A model generated the notes under the pieces. That model searched no databases. It saw nothing but the letters and a program-made list of their open reading frames with translations, and had not been told where the DNA came from. A stretch of 64,000 nt of DNA, from the IMG/VR virus record IMGVR_UViG_3300041409_000066, positions 1-64,000 of that record; one strand, given 5' to 3'. Source of the DNA: a virus. A program made the translations under genes and the position numbers. The first letter of the stretch is position 1; each line of letters begins with the position of its first letter. Positions 18,084 to 25,818 of this stretch are shown piece after piece.

Positions 18084-19802
18084 CTACTCGCCCGGCGGGA
18101 TCTTGGTGTCGGTCGCCTCGGGACCAGGCTGCGGCGTGTTGCTGCCACCAGGCATCTGGCGCGGCTTGGTCGTCAGCGAGCCACCACCGGGCTCACCCGG
18201 TACGCCGTCGTTGGGCAGGCCACCAGCGAGGTTCTGGGTGGCCGGGTTCTTGTCGTCGTCCTGGGCACCGTCATAGGCGTTGTCCTTGCCACCAGGCGAC
18301 TTGAACGGGTTGTCGTCGGTGTAGGGGTTGGCCTGCGTCGAGAGCGAGCCCTGCTTGCCGAGCCCGTCCTTGATCGCACGAGTGATCGTCTCCCGCAGCG
18401 ACGGGGAGGCCCACTGCACGGCGCTCGGGTCGGTCCAGTGGCCCTGCTGCGCCATCTGGTGGGCGTGCTCGTACGCCTCCTTCTTCCAGCAGCCCTCGCA
18501 GACGGGCGTGTAGGCGCCGTCCAACTTGTCGGGCTTGGCGCCACCGCAGTCCTGGCACGGCTGGCCCGTCCACGATGCCTCGCGAGCGAGACGGTTGTGG
18601 CACTGCGGGCACTCGACGGGACGGCCATCGGACTGCCACTGGTGGCCGCAGCGGGCGCACGTCATCTGACGAGCGGCACCCTTGGCGAACGGGTTGTCGC
18701 TGTCGTCGGCGGGCGGCGCGTTGGGGTCGGCATCCGGGTCGGCGTCGGGGTCAGCATCGGGGTCCACGTCGCCGCCACCGTTCTCGGCCACCGTGCCCTT
18801 CTGCACCGTGACGCCCTCGGGGTCAGCATCGAAGACACCAGCGTCGATGGCATCCGAGGCGTCGGCCTTGCTGGCGTACGGGCCACCGATGTCGAGGTTG
18901 GAGTCCTCGTCCAGCACGTAGTAGCCGGGGCTCGGAGCGACCGCGTTGGGGTCGTCGTCGTCCTGGCCGTCGCCGTCCATGTCGGCCTGCTGGTCGTCGT
19001 CGCCGTCCGAGGGCGGGAAGCCCGCGACGTGGACGATGGCGAGACGCCGGACCTTCGCGTTCAGGGCTCCGAAGTGGTGGAAGAACGGCACGTCACCCTG
19101 CACCTTGGGGTCGTTCTCCAACAGGTGCTCGTCCTCGCGGTCGGGGTAGCCATGCTGGCCGGGCTGGGCCTTCACCCGAGCCCAGAACCCCTTCTTGCCC
19201 TCGTGCTCGGAGTCGCCCATGAAGTGCTGGACGAAGACGCGAGAGCCGACAGGGTGGACGGTCGGCTCGTAGCCAGCCGTCTTGGCCGTCTTGTGGGGCT
19301 CGCTGATCTCGTCGTGGCACGTGCCGCAGTGCTCGCCCTCGGCAGGCACCTCGTCGGACTCGAAGACAGGGTGGACATCGTTGCCCTCGCTGTCCTTGCC
19401 GTGGACCTCGCCGTCAGCGTTCTTGCCGAACCGCTTCTCGGCGCAGCGAGGGCAGTGCATGTCGGCGTCGTAGGTGTACGCCCGCACATCCCACGCCTTG
19501 GCGGCGCTATGGGAGAAAGGGGGCGGCTCCGGTGCGGCAGCAGCCCGCGCCTCGGCCACCAAGTCCCAGTCGGCCTTGAGTGCCTGCGCGAGAGCCACCG
19601 TGGTGATGCCAGCGGCCTCGGCAGCGAGGGTGATCTTCTCCTCGGCCAGTGCCTCGCGGTGGACGTACTCCCGCTCGGTCTGCGCGCCAGCGAGGAAGGG
19701 CAGGAACCCCATGCACGCGGCCTTCGCCATCGCGAGGGCGTGGTCGTCGGCGGCTACTTGCGCAGCATCACCAGCGCCATCCCACAGGCTCGTGAACTCC
19801 AT
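18084..19802 (-). CDS. 572-aa virion-block protein with Asp-Pro-Asp-Ala repeats and zinc ribbons
   Basis: ATG at 19802 shares its A with the upstream TGA. The N-terminal 90 residues are helical (LWDGAGDAAQVAADDHALAM), followed by CPRCAEKRFG ... CGTCHDE, a KTAKTA stretch, and a strand-rich domain (VHPVGSRVFVQHFMGD). An acidic linker contains a tandem DPDADPDADPDAD repeat. A second zinc ribbon (CARCGHQW ... CPQCHN) and a third (CQDCGGAKP ... CEGCW) precede a Pro/Gly tail. Likely virion or injected protein; the acidic repeat is a linker, not a known calcium site. Confidence 0.8.
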   Translation of the reverse strand: MEFTSLWDGAGDAAQVAADDHALAMAKAACMGFLPFLAGAQTEREYVHREALAEEKITLAAEAAGITTVALAQALKADWDLVAEARAAAAPEPPPFSHSAAKAWDVRAYTYDADMHCPRCAEKRFGKNADGEVHGKDSEGNDVHPVFESDEVPAEGEHCGTCHDEISEPHKTAKTAGYEPTVHPVGSRVFVQHFMGDSEHEGKKGFWARVKAQPGQHGYPDREDEHLLENDPKVQGDVPFFHHFGALNAKVRRLAIVHVAGFPPSDGDDDQQADMDGDGQDDDDPNAVAPSPGYYVLDEDSNLDIGGPYASKADASDAIDAGVFDADPEGVTVQKGTVAENGGGDVDPDADPDADPDADPNAPPADDSDNPFAKGAARQMTCARCGHQWQSDGRPVECPQCHNRLAREASWTGQPCQDCGGAKPDKLDGAYTPVCEGCWKKEAYEHAHQMAQQGHWTDPSAVQWASPSLRETITRAIKDGLGKQGSLSTQANPYTDDNPFKSPGGKDNAYDGAQDDDKNPATQNLAGGLPNDGVPGEPGGGSLTTKPRQMPGGSNTPQPGPEATDTKIPPGE

Positions 19803-21820
19803 CAGGACTCCTCCTTGTTGACGGCGAGCAGTCCGGCCTGCACCTGCTGGCGGAAGGCGCTCATGGCGGGCGTCAGCGACAGGTTCGGCGCCGACGTGAG
19901 GGTGGGCTCCTGGCCCTGCTTGCTCGGGTCCACCCACTCGGGGTCGGGAGCGACCGGGGAGGAGTACGGCGGGGCGCCGTTGTACGGGGCGCTGCCGCCG
20001 GGGGCTGCCGGGTCCATGCCGCCAGCGAGCGGCGGGACGGTGCCGGGGCCGTTGAACGGCGTGTTGACGGTCGGGCTGGACGAGCCGTCCATCGTGTCGA
20101 GGTCCACCGAGGTCGCGGCCTGCTTGGCAGCCGTGAAGGCCCGGTGCAGGGCGATCCGCCGGGTGAACTGCGGATCCTTCTCGCCCCACTTCTCGTGGTC
20201 GGCCAGCCATGCCTGCTTGGCCGCGAGCGAGTCGTTGTCCATCATCCCGGCGTAGAGCCCGGACTCGAACTCGACCGACCCGGTGGTGACCAGGCGGGTG
20301 CCCGGCTTCCAGCGGGCGGCGAAGCGGTAGCCCTTGCGGAACTCCTTGGACTGCAAGGTCGCCTCGCTGACGATGCCTGCGTGGCGCTTCATCGTGGCCT
20401 CGGTGACGAGCCCAGCAGTGACGCCCGCGTCGTTGCCCTTGGTGCGGTCCTGGCTGACCGAAGGCGGCACGTCGTTGCGCTGCTGCACGAGCGGCTGCGA
20501 GGAGTAGCCCTGCACGTAGCCCTGCACGTACGGGTCCACACCACTGCTGGCGTCGGCGTACGTCGGACGGGCGTTGGGGTCGGCAGCGTCGGCAGCACCA
20601 GCGGCGCGACCGGCGTTGAAGTCGCCGTTCGGCGCCACCGGGTAGTCGCTGGCGTTGTCCTGCACCGACTGGCCGGGCACGGCGTGCGGGGCGTCACCGC
20701 CACCGAACATGTCGGCCTCCTTGCGCTGCGCGTAGGCAGGCAGCACCTGGGTGTTGCCGACCTCCATCGACTTGTCCAGCGGGGCATCGCGGTTGGTCAC
20801 GAGCCGGGGAGGCAGTGCCTCGTCCGGGAACGCGACCTCCTCGGGGAGGGGGGTCGGAGACGGGTTGCCGTCCACGTCCACTGCCTGCTGGATCTGCGGC
20901 AGTCCCGAGTTGGCGACCGTGCGGGTCACGCGGGCCACGACGGTCCGGGTGCCCGGCGCGGGCCGGGCCTCAACGAAAGGGCGCGGCTCCGGCTGGGCCG
21001 CAGCCGTCTTGGCTGCGCGCTGCTCGGCCACGAACTGGTCGAGGTCCATGACGTGGTTGACCGCCACCGAGGGGTAGTCCACCAGCGAGCCCTCGGTCGC
21101 CAGCGAGGCGCCGACGTTCATGCCGGAGCCACCGCCAGCGGGCTGCGAGGGGGCGTCCCAGCGGTGACCGCCAGGGACATCGGGTGCGCCCTGGCCGTTG
21201 CCCTCCTGCAAGATCTCGTTGAGCAGCGGCGCGTTGTAGGACGACTGCATCTCGTCCACGCCCTGGTTCTCGGGAGCGACCGGCTCCTCGAAGGTGTCGA
21301 ACGTCTCCGTGGGGAGCGGCGTCGTCTTCGGGTTGTTGTTCGGGTCCACCGTCTGCTGGATCTGGTCCAGCCCGGACGCGGCCTCGCGGCGGTGCAGGAA
21401 CGCCACGTAGTCGAGGAACGCCTGCTCGGCCTCGGGAGCCTGCTCGCCGTAGGCACCGGCCACGCGGCGGGCCTGGCCCTTGGCCTGCTCGTTGAACTCG
21501 TCCTCGTCGCTCTTGACGAACGACGACGTGCGACCGAACCAGAGGCTGGCCTCGGCCATCACGGCGGTGTGGGCGACCTGCGGGTCCGAGGTCGTGGCGA
21601 CCTCATCGAGCCAGTCGGTGCTGGCCGTGTGCATCTCGTGGACGCGCACCGGCTGCAACGTCTGCTCGACCACCGCGTTCGCGAGGTCCACGTCGCGGGA
21701 CGCGGCGACCTGACGGGCGCGGTCGTTGCGCAGCGCGTCCAACTCGGTGACGAGTGCGGCCTGCTCCTTGAACGTGGATGCGGCTGCGATCTCCCGCAGC
21801 AGTGTGGCTTCGGTCTTCAC
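19802..21820 (-). CDS. 672-aa virion-block protein with internal repeat
   Basis: I start it at the GTG at 21820, which overlaps the upstream TGA, giving an Ala/Glu-rich helical N-terminus (TEATLLREIAAAS). Two related segments, LDQIQQTVDPNNNPKTTPLP and LPQIQQAVDVDGNPSPTPLP, lie about 165 residues apart and suggest domain duplication. A third helical region (TEATMKRHAGIVSEATLQS) resembles the N-terminus. The C-terminal third is Pro/Gly/Asn-rich. One KTAAA motif. No Cys clusters. Structural or scaffold-like role is inference from position and low complexity. Confidence 0.78.
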   Translation of the reverse strand: MKTEATLLREIAAASTFKEQAALVTELDALRNDRARQVAASRDVDLANAVVEQTLQPVRVHEMHTASTDWLDEVATTSDPQVAHTAVMAEASLWFGRTSSFVKSDEDEFNEQAKGQARRVAGAYGEQAPEAEQAFLDYVAFLHRREAASGLDQIQQTVDPNNNPKTTPLPTETFDTFEEPVAPENQGVDEMQSSYNAPLLNEILQEGNGQGAPDVPGGHRWDAPSQPAGGGSGMNVGASLATEGSLVDYPSVAVNHVMDLDQFVAEQRAAKTAAAQPEPRPFVEARPAPGTRTVVARVTRTVANSGLPQIQQAVDVDGNPSPTPLPEEVAFPDEALPPRLVTNRDAPLDKSMEVGNTQVLPAYAQRKEADMFGGGDAPHAVPGQSVQDNASDYPVAPNGDFNAGRAAGAADAADPNARPTYADASSGVDPYVQGYVQGYSSQPLVQQRNDVPPSVSQDRTKGNDAGVTAGLVTEATMKRHAGIVSEATLQSKEFRKGYRFAARWKPGTRLVTTGSVEFESGLYAGMMDNDSLAAKQAWLADHEKWGEKDPQFTRRIALHRAFTAAKQAATSVDLDTMDGSSSPTVNTPFNGPGTVPPLAGGMDPAAPGGSAPYNGAPPYSSPVAPDPEWVDPSKQGQEPTLTSAPNLSLTPAMSAFRQQVQAGLLAVNKEES

Positions 21821-22707
21821 AGCGATCCCTCCGGGGCGTTGAGCACGGCGTGCGCTCGACTGGCGATGGCCGACTTGGTGTTGGCCGTCGTGGTGATGTA
21901 CGAGTCGAAGCCCTTGACCTCGACCCACTCCTTCTTGGCACCCGTCGCGTGCTGCACGTTCTGCAACTGGTGCTCCATGCCGCAGTCCTCGCAGTGCGCG
22001 TGGACCGTGCTCTCGTTGTGGTCCACGGCGTCGGTCAGCAACTTGCCACCGCAGCCCCGGCACTCGGGCTTGCCGCGCATGTCGGCTGTCGTGTCCAAGG
22101 TGGACCTCCGTTGTGGGAGTAGGTCTGGGTCGGTGGCCGCGCCGATGCCGTTGGCCTGCACGCTGTAGCCGTCTCGGGGGCAGACGTAGAGGGCGTTGCC
22201 GCTGGCACGCCGCAACTGCATCCGTGCGCCGCACACCGGGCACTGGTCGCCCTGGTGTCCCTGCGACGGGTCTTGCTGGCCCTTGCCACCCATCGGCAGG
22301 TCGGTCGTCGGGGCACCAGCGACCGGACCCTGGTCCGGCAACTCGCGCTGGCGGTTGTTGACCGGCACGAGGGTGAACGCCTGGCTGCGCGGCACGACGA
22401 GAGTGCCGCTCTCGGTGTCCACCAGCACCTTGGACGAGTCGGCCTTGTGCAGCCGCACCTGCTTGACGGTGACGGTCGTGTTGTTCGGACCACGGATCAC
22501 GTCGCCGGGCCGCAACTTGTCGGCACTGCTGGGGATCTCGGTGGCAGTGCGCTGGTTGCGCGCCATCTGGCGGCGCACGCGCTTCTGGTCGGTGGTCGGG
22601 TTCTTCTGCACGACCTCGCGAGGACGCATGGGCACGGTGCGCGGCTCATCGTCGGACGAGCGCAGCCCCTTGGGCTTCGCCGCCACGCACTCGAACCCGA
22701 TCTCCAC
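21817..22707 (-). CDS. 296-aa zinc-ribbon protein, first gene of the virion block
   Basis: GTG at 22707 with GGGAG seven bases upstream, and a late element before that. Residues 60-125 form an SH3-like stretch (LRPGDVIRGPNNTTVTVKQV ... KVLVDTESGT). Two zinc ribbons follow: CPVCGARM ... CPRDG and CRGCGGKL ... CEDCG. The C-terminal 40 residues are strand/helix mixed. May bind nucleic acid or act as a virion accessory; the family is not recognised. Confidence 0.78.
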   Translation of the reverse strand: MEIGFECVAAKPKGLRSSDDEPRTVPMRPREVVQKNPTTDQKRVRRQMARNQRTATEIPSSADKLRPGDVIRGPNNTTVTVKQVRLHKADSSKVLVDTESGTLVVPRSQAFTLVPVNNRQRELPDQGPVAGAPTTDLPMGGKGQQDPSQGHQGDQCPVCGARMQLRRASGNALYVCPRDGYSVQANGIGAATDPDLLPQRRSTLDTTADMRGKPECRGCGGKLLTDAVDHNESTVHAHCEDCGMEHQLQNVQHATGAKKEWVEVKGFDSYITTTANTKSAIASRAHAVLNAPEGSL

Positions 22708-22722
22708 CGATGCTCCCTGTCC

Positions 22723-22757
22723 TCACCCCTTCACGGCGGTGGGGACAGGTTGGACAG
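22723..22757 (-). promoter_or_regulatory. Putative late promoter element, copy 4
   Basis: Minus strand CTGTC-N16-CCGTGAAGGGGTGA, a one-base variant of the other copies, located between the tRNA cluster and the first virion gene. A second CTGTCC sits inside the spacer. Confidence 0.6.
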
Positions 22758-22796
22758 GATCAGCACGCCGACGTAAGCCTCGACGTGTCCTTGAGG

Positions 22797-22870
22797 TGGC
22801 TCCCCAGCGAGGACTCGAACCTCGATCTCGTGGACCAGACCCACGCCGGTTGCCATTACCGCACCGGGGA
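22797..22870 (-). tRNA. tRNA-Gln (anticodon CUG)
   Basis: Complete cloverleaf: acceptor TCCCCGG pairs with CTGGGGA, D stem CGGT/ACCG, anticodon stem CGTGG/CCACG with loop GTCTGGT, T arm GGTTCGAGTCC, discriminator G and encoded CCA. Last tRNA before the virion block. Confidence 0.95.
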
Positions 22871-22887
22871 CCGTTGATACATCTATC

Positions 22888-22962
22888 TGGCGAGGTGCCG
22901 AGGAGTTGAACCCCGGTCTGTCGGGTTGGAGCCGACCGTCCGTTCCGCTGGACCAGCACCCC
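22888..22962 (-). tRNA. tRNA-Trp (anticodon CCA)
   Basis: Acceptor GGGGTGC/GCACCTC (one G-U pair), D stem GTCC/GGAC, anticodon stem GTCGG/CCGAC with loop CTCCAAC, T loop TTCAACT, discriminator G and encoded CCA. Confidence 0.95.
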
Positions 22963-23067
22963 TTGGGTGGTGGCCGGGAGGACTCGCTACGTCAGCGTTG
23001 CTGTCGGCGCGGGGTCCACCCGGCGCCGGTCCATCGCTGCGTGCTCATGAGATGGACGGTAACACGT

Positions 23068-23137
23068 TGGGGTGAGGCGGGGAATCGAACCCCTCCACCC
23101 GGATCACAACCGGGTGCCCTGACCACAGGAACCTCAC
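23068..23137 (-). tRNA. tRNA-His (anticodon GUG)
   Basis: Anticodon stem CCCGG/CCGGG with loop TTGTGAT; acceptor GTGAGGT/GCCTCAC. Discriminator C73, the histidine identity base, and CCA are encoded. The base before the acceptor is T, so the G-1 required by HisRS is not templated at that position and would have to be added. Confidence 0.93.
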
Positions 23138-23139
23138 AG

Positions 23140-23211
23140 TCCGCTCCCGAGGAGTTGAACCTCGCTTTCCCGGTTATCAGCCGGGTGCCCTCACCGATGG
23201 ACGAGGAGCGG
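23140..23211 (-). tRNA. tRNA-Ile (anticodon GAU)
   Basis: Perfect acceptor CCGCTCC/GGAGCGG, anticodon stem CCCGG/CCGGG with loop CTGATAA, discriminator A. The 3' end continues ACTG, so CCA is not encoded. It lies two bases from tRNA-His. Confidence 0.94.
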
Positions 23212-23221
23212 TTGTCTCTCG

Positions 23222-23294
23222 TCGGGGAGGGAGGACTCGAACCTCCGTCTACCTGCACCCAAGGCAGGTGGCCTAGCCGCTGGCCCACACCCCG
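23222..23294 (-). tRNA. tRNA-Pro (anticodon UGG)
   Basis: Anticodon stem CCTGC/GCAGG with loop CTTGGGT; T stem GGAGG/CCTCC. The acceptor CGGGGTG/CTCCCCG has one U-U mismatch at position 6:67. Discriminator A; CCA not encoded. Confidence 0.9.
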
Positions 23295-23297
23295 TTG

Positions 23298-23327
23298 TAG
23301 CCCGAGGCGCAGGTGCGCGTCGGGCTA
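23298..23327. terminator. Strong hairpin 4 bases upstream of tRNA-Pro
   Basis: Eight-base arms TAGCCCGA and TCGGGCTA flank an inner GCGC-AGGT-GCGC stem-loop. There is no U-tract on either strand. It could terminate transcription entering the tRNA run or act as a processing site. Confidence 0.45.
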
Positions 23328-23414
23328 GTTCGGAATGGGATGCCGCTGGGTCACGTCGAGGACGGTACAGCAGGAGGCCGGACAGATCCACGAGGTTCGG
23401 CGTCTACCGGGTGT

Positions 23415-23516
23415 ATGGACACCACAGAGTTGGCCCGCATCGTCATCGAGCGCCTCGACGCACTGCTCGCGTTGATCGAGGAGGTGCTCAACGACGAAGA
23501 CCCGCCACCGAAGTGA
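23415..23516 (+). CDS. Possible 33-aa plus-strand ORF in the tRNA region
   Basis: The only plus-strand frame that resembles a gene: ATG, an acidic amphipathic helix (ELARIVIERLDALLALIEEV) and strong G/C third positions. It fills part of a stretch otherwise empty between tRNA-Pro and tRNA-fMet (23328-23717); in the remainder, 23517-23717, I see nothing else. No good ribosome binding site is near, so it may be chance. Confidence 0.3.
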   Translation: MDTTELARIVIERLDALLALIEEVLNDEDPPPK

Positions 23517-23717
23517 CGGGCCTTGCCGACAGGTGTGACCTGCGTACCACCTCACGACCCCGCCGCTCGTGGACCTCGGGTGGCTCCTTGCGGATCGACC
23601 TCTGGTGGACGTACGACGAGCCGGTGTCGGTGCTGTCGGCACCAGGGACTCATCGGCCAGCGTCGAGTCGATGGGTCGGCCACCGAACAAGATGGTCTTG
23701 ATGGCCCTGGTGCCTTG

Positions 23718-23790
23718 TAGCGGGAGTGGGACTTGAACCCACGACCTCCGGGTTATGAGCCCAGCGCGCTCCCAACTGCGCCATCCCGCG
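23718..23790 (-). tRNA. Initiator-like tRNA-fMet (anticodon CAU)
   Basis: Anticodon loop CTCATAA with three consecutive G-C pairs (GGG/CCC) at the base of the anticodon stem and an unpaired C1/U72 acceptor terminus, both initiator hallmarks. The rest of the acceptor GCGGGA pairs with TCCCGC. Discriminator A; the 3' end reads ACAA, so CCA is not encoded. The 127 bases between this tRNA and the HNH gene show no gene. Confidence 0.88.
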
Positions 23791-23917
23791 TTGCACGAAG
23801 CCGAGCGCCTGTTCATCGAGTTCACCTGCCGAAGCAGTCACCCCGAAGGCCGGTCAATGAAGGGTTAGCCAGCCGTGTGCGCTGCCCCTCGTCTTCGTGG
23901 ATGGGACCGTAGCCGGT

Positions 23918-24307
23918 TCAAGCGGACTCGCGCAAGACCATTCGGCAGCGGACCTTCACGCAGACCGTGCCGTCCTGGCTCGGGATGTGGTTGCAGCGCG
24001 GGATCACGTCCCAGTGCGGCAGCCGCTCCACCTTGCGGGCACCCTTGACCTTCACGTTGCTCGGCCTGCTGTAGCCCTCGAAGGTCCGCTCGGCCTCGAT
24101 GCACCCGTGGCACGGGCACACGGCACGGAGCGAGCCCTTGAAGCCGTTGCAGTCCCGGCAAGCCGCTGTCAGGTTCCAGCGGCGCGACGGCCCACCCACG
24201 CTCTTGGGGACGATGTGGTCCACGGTGGTGGCAGGGTCGCCGCAGTAGTGACATCGCCAGCCGCACGCGGCGAACACCTTGGTGCGCGCACTCGGGTTGA
24301 TGTTCAT
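23918..24307 (-). CDS. HNH endonuclease
   Basis: 129 aa. Zinc-binding HNH nuclease: CHYCG near residue 18, the catalytic DHIVPKSVGG at about 30-40, the N of RRWNLTAACRDCN and the second CxxC. Such enzymes nick or cut DNA; small free-standing phage copies may be homing endonucleases or packaging cofactors. Its distance from the terminase and the neighbouring tRNA cluster fit a mobile homing gene better. The ATG lies six bases after a TACCGT -10 box, so the mRNA is probably leaderless. The C-terminal 45 residues are basic with extra Cys. Confidence 0.9.
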   Translation of the reverse strand: MNINPSARTKVFAACGWRCHYCGDPATTVDHIVPKSVGGPSRRWNLTAACRDCNGFKGSLRAVCPCHGCIEAERTFEGYSRPSNVKVKGARKVERLPHWDVIPRCNHIPSQDGTVCVKVRCRMVLRESA

Positions 24308-24313
24308 GCCGGG

Positions 24314-24343
24314 ACGGTACGGACCCGGCGGGGCTCACGCCAA
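24314..24343 (-). promoter_or_regulatory. Promoter for the HNH gene, leaderless
   Basis: -35 TTGGCG, 18-base spacer, -10 TACCGT, then CCCGGC and the ATG. The -10 matches the accessory-block promoters but the palindromic spacer is missing. Confidence 0.55.
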
Positions 24344-24364
24344 CAAGTTGTGCCCTTGCTGCGG

Positions 24365-24541
24365 TTAGAGCAGGTACTGCGGGAACTTGTCCAGCGCGAG
24401 TTCGAGGCGGAAGGCCGTCTGCAAGTCGCGGTGCTCGCGCTCGATGCGCTCCATCTCGTGGGCCTGGGCATCGCTGGCGGCAACGGCCTGCTCTACGCGC
24501 TGCTGCGACACGTCCGCCTCCCCCGTGATCCACCGCTGCAT
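24365..24541 (-). CDS. Small coiled-coil hypothetical protein
   Basis: 58 aa from the ATG at 24541, which has AGGTG eight bases upstream; a GTG three codons earlier is the alternative. Highly charged and helical (DVSQQRVEQAVAASDAQ, MERIEREHRDLQTAF), so probably a coiled coil. Stands alone behind its own promoter. No family recognised. Confidence 0.65.
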   Translation of the reverse strand: MQRWITGEADVSQQRVEQAVAASDAQAHEMERIEREHRDLQTAFRLELALDKFPQYLL

Positions 24542-24564
24542 GAGACGCACCTGCCCACTGTCGG

Positions 24565-24593
24565 GCTAGATCACTCAACGTGCAAGCCGTCAA
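24565..24593 (-). promoter_or_regulatory. Candidate SigA-type promoter
   Basis: TTGACG, 17-base spacer, TCTAGC. It would start transcription about 18 bases before the ATG of the 58-aa gene. Confidence 0.45.
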
Positions 24594-24634
24594 TAGGTGA
24601 CTCTGACCACCCTGCGGTGCGGAATACGGACGAA

Positions 24635-25234
24635 CTACGTCCACCACCGCTCGGGCTCGTCGCGGCGCATGATGCTCGACCAGCCAGCCCGCTGCCCGGC
24701 CAGCCACGGCGTGGCTGCGTACGCCTTGATCGCCCCAGACTTGCTGGCCTCGATCAGGGCGGCGTCGAGGTGCATAGGGAGTCCCCTGGTGGCGTCCAGC
24801 GCCCGCATGGCCGACTCGTTGCCTCGCAGCACGTACGCATGGGTTCGATGCCACCAGCCGCCCTCCACGAGGCCGGGAGCGACCGGCACGGGGCTGCTGC
24901 GGCGGTCTGTCTCACCGCCGAGGTAGATCACGTCCCAGTCATCCGGTGCGTGCTTGAGGACGGCGAGCAGGCGCTCCTCGAAGTCGTCCACCAGCACGGC
25001 GTCGTCCTCGAAGACCAGCGTCGGTCCTTCCACCGTGAACCACAGCGACTGGTGCGAGCGGGTGCAGCCGTACGCCGCAGCGTTCAGTGGCGGCTGCCAG
25101 TTCGGCGGCAGAGCGAGGTCGTCACCGAGGGTGCCCCACCACCGCTTGGGCTCGATCAGGTGGATGCTGCGGCGCCAGTCCGAGATGAACTCGTTCCACC
25201 GGCTGGGGCTGACGGTGATGACCTCGCAGCGCAT
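24635..25234 (-). CDS. GT25-like glycosyltransferase
   Basis: 199 aa; ATG shares its A with the stop of the dCTP deaminase gene. Hallmarks of the LPS glycosyltransferase family 25 fold: LVFEDDAVLVDDFEERL (the metal-binding DD near residue 80), DWDVIYLGGE, and THAYVLRG, with a downstream LPMHLDAALI. These enzymes transfer a sugar from a nucleotide donor. In a phage the acceptor could be DNA bases, virion protein or a host surface glycan; coupling to dCTP deaminase hints at nucleotide chemistry but does not prove it. Confidence 0.82.
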   Translation of the reverse strand: MRCEVITVSPSRWNEFISDWRRSIHLIEPKRWWGTLGDDLALPPNWQPPLNAAAYGCTRSHQSLWFTVEGPTLVFEDDAVLVDDFEERLLAVLKHAPDDWDVIYLGGETDRRSSPVPVAPGLVEGGWWHRTHAYVLRGNESAMRALDATRGLPMHLDAALIEASKSGAIKAYAATPWLAGQRAGWSSIMRRDEPERWWT

Positions 25235-25794
25235 CAGTCGCGGATCTTGTAGCGGCTCTCGACCGGCCCCTGCTGGCCCTGGTAGTGGCCCTTGTTGCCG
25301 TACGGCTCGATGGCGGGCTGGGTCATCCGCTGGAAGGCGATCTGGGCGATCCTCATGCCCGCGTGCAGCCGGATCGGCCACGGGCCGAGGTTGCCGATCT
25401 CCAAGGTGATCTGGCCCTCGAAGCCGGGGTCGATGAAGCCTGCGGTGATGTGGACCGCGAGCCCCACTCGTCCGACGCTCGACTTGCCCTCGACGCGGCC
25501 CACGATGTCCGGCGGCAACTCGACCGTCTCGTTGGTGCAGGCGAGCAGGAACTCACCGGGCTTGATGACGTGGCCGGACGCCATGATCTTCATGGGCACG
25601 GTGTGGTTCTCGGGCACCTCACGCATGTCGATCTCGGGGAAGACCAGACCGGAGAGCCGGTAGTGCCGGGGCTCGCGGATGATCTCGTTCAGCGTCATGT
25701 CGATGCTGGCAGGATTGAGGTACTTCTCGTCGTACGGCGAGTAGCCGATCCACTTGCCCTCGATGGCTGTGGTGATCTCACCGTCTGACAGCAC
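25234..25794 (-). CDS. dcd: dCTP deaminase
   Basis: 186 aa, normal length for the family. Converts dCTP to dUTP (bifunctional members go on to dUMP), supplying dTMP synthesis. Conserved blocks: a Dcd-type N-terminus, VEGKSSVGRVGLAVH (residues about 108-122) and the active-site ITAGFIDPGFEGQITLE, followed by PIRLHAGMRIAQIAF. The GTG start has GGGAG upstream. tRNA-Leu lies 25 bases upstream on the same strand and the glycosyltransferase gene overlaps its stop. Confidence 0.93.
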   Translation of the reverse strand: MLSDGEITTAIEGKWIGYSPYDEKYLNPASIDMTLNEIIREPRHYRLSGLVFPEIDMREVPENHTVPMKIMASGHVIKPGEFLLACTNETVELPPDIVGRVEGKSSVGRVGLAVHITAGFIDPGFEGQITLEIGNLGPWPIRLHAGMRIAQIAFQRMTQPAIEPYGNKGHYQGQQGPVESRYKIRD

Positions 25795-25818
25795 GTGTTC
25801 TCCCTGGTGTTGTTGAAG

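Noticed and set aside
18720-18780. Asp-Pro-Asp-Ala tandem repeat as a CRISPR-like or calcium-binding repeat
   Set aside because: The DNA repeat is a short in-frame coding repeat with no spacers; the peptide lacks the spacing of EF-hand or RTX motifs.
17235-20255. Plus-strand open frame of about 1006 codons (and similar long plus frames at 4994-7288, 6367-8562, 57385-59352)
   Set aside because: These are antisense to well-supported minus genes with domain motifs; GC-rich sequence gives long spurious frames rich in Arg, Val, Leu and Gly.
22992-23045. 18-codon minus ORF with a TACCGT box seven bases before its ATG
   Set aside because: The spacing fits a leaderless start, but the peptide is too short and Arg/Gln-rich to support and no -35 box is present.
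23325-23825. 166-codon minus open frame covering the tRNA-fMet region
   Set aside because: Its N-terminal part is tRNA sequence and the remainder has no coding character.
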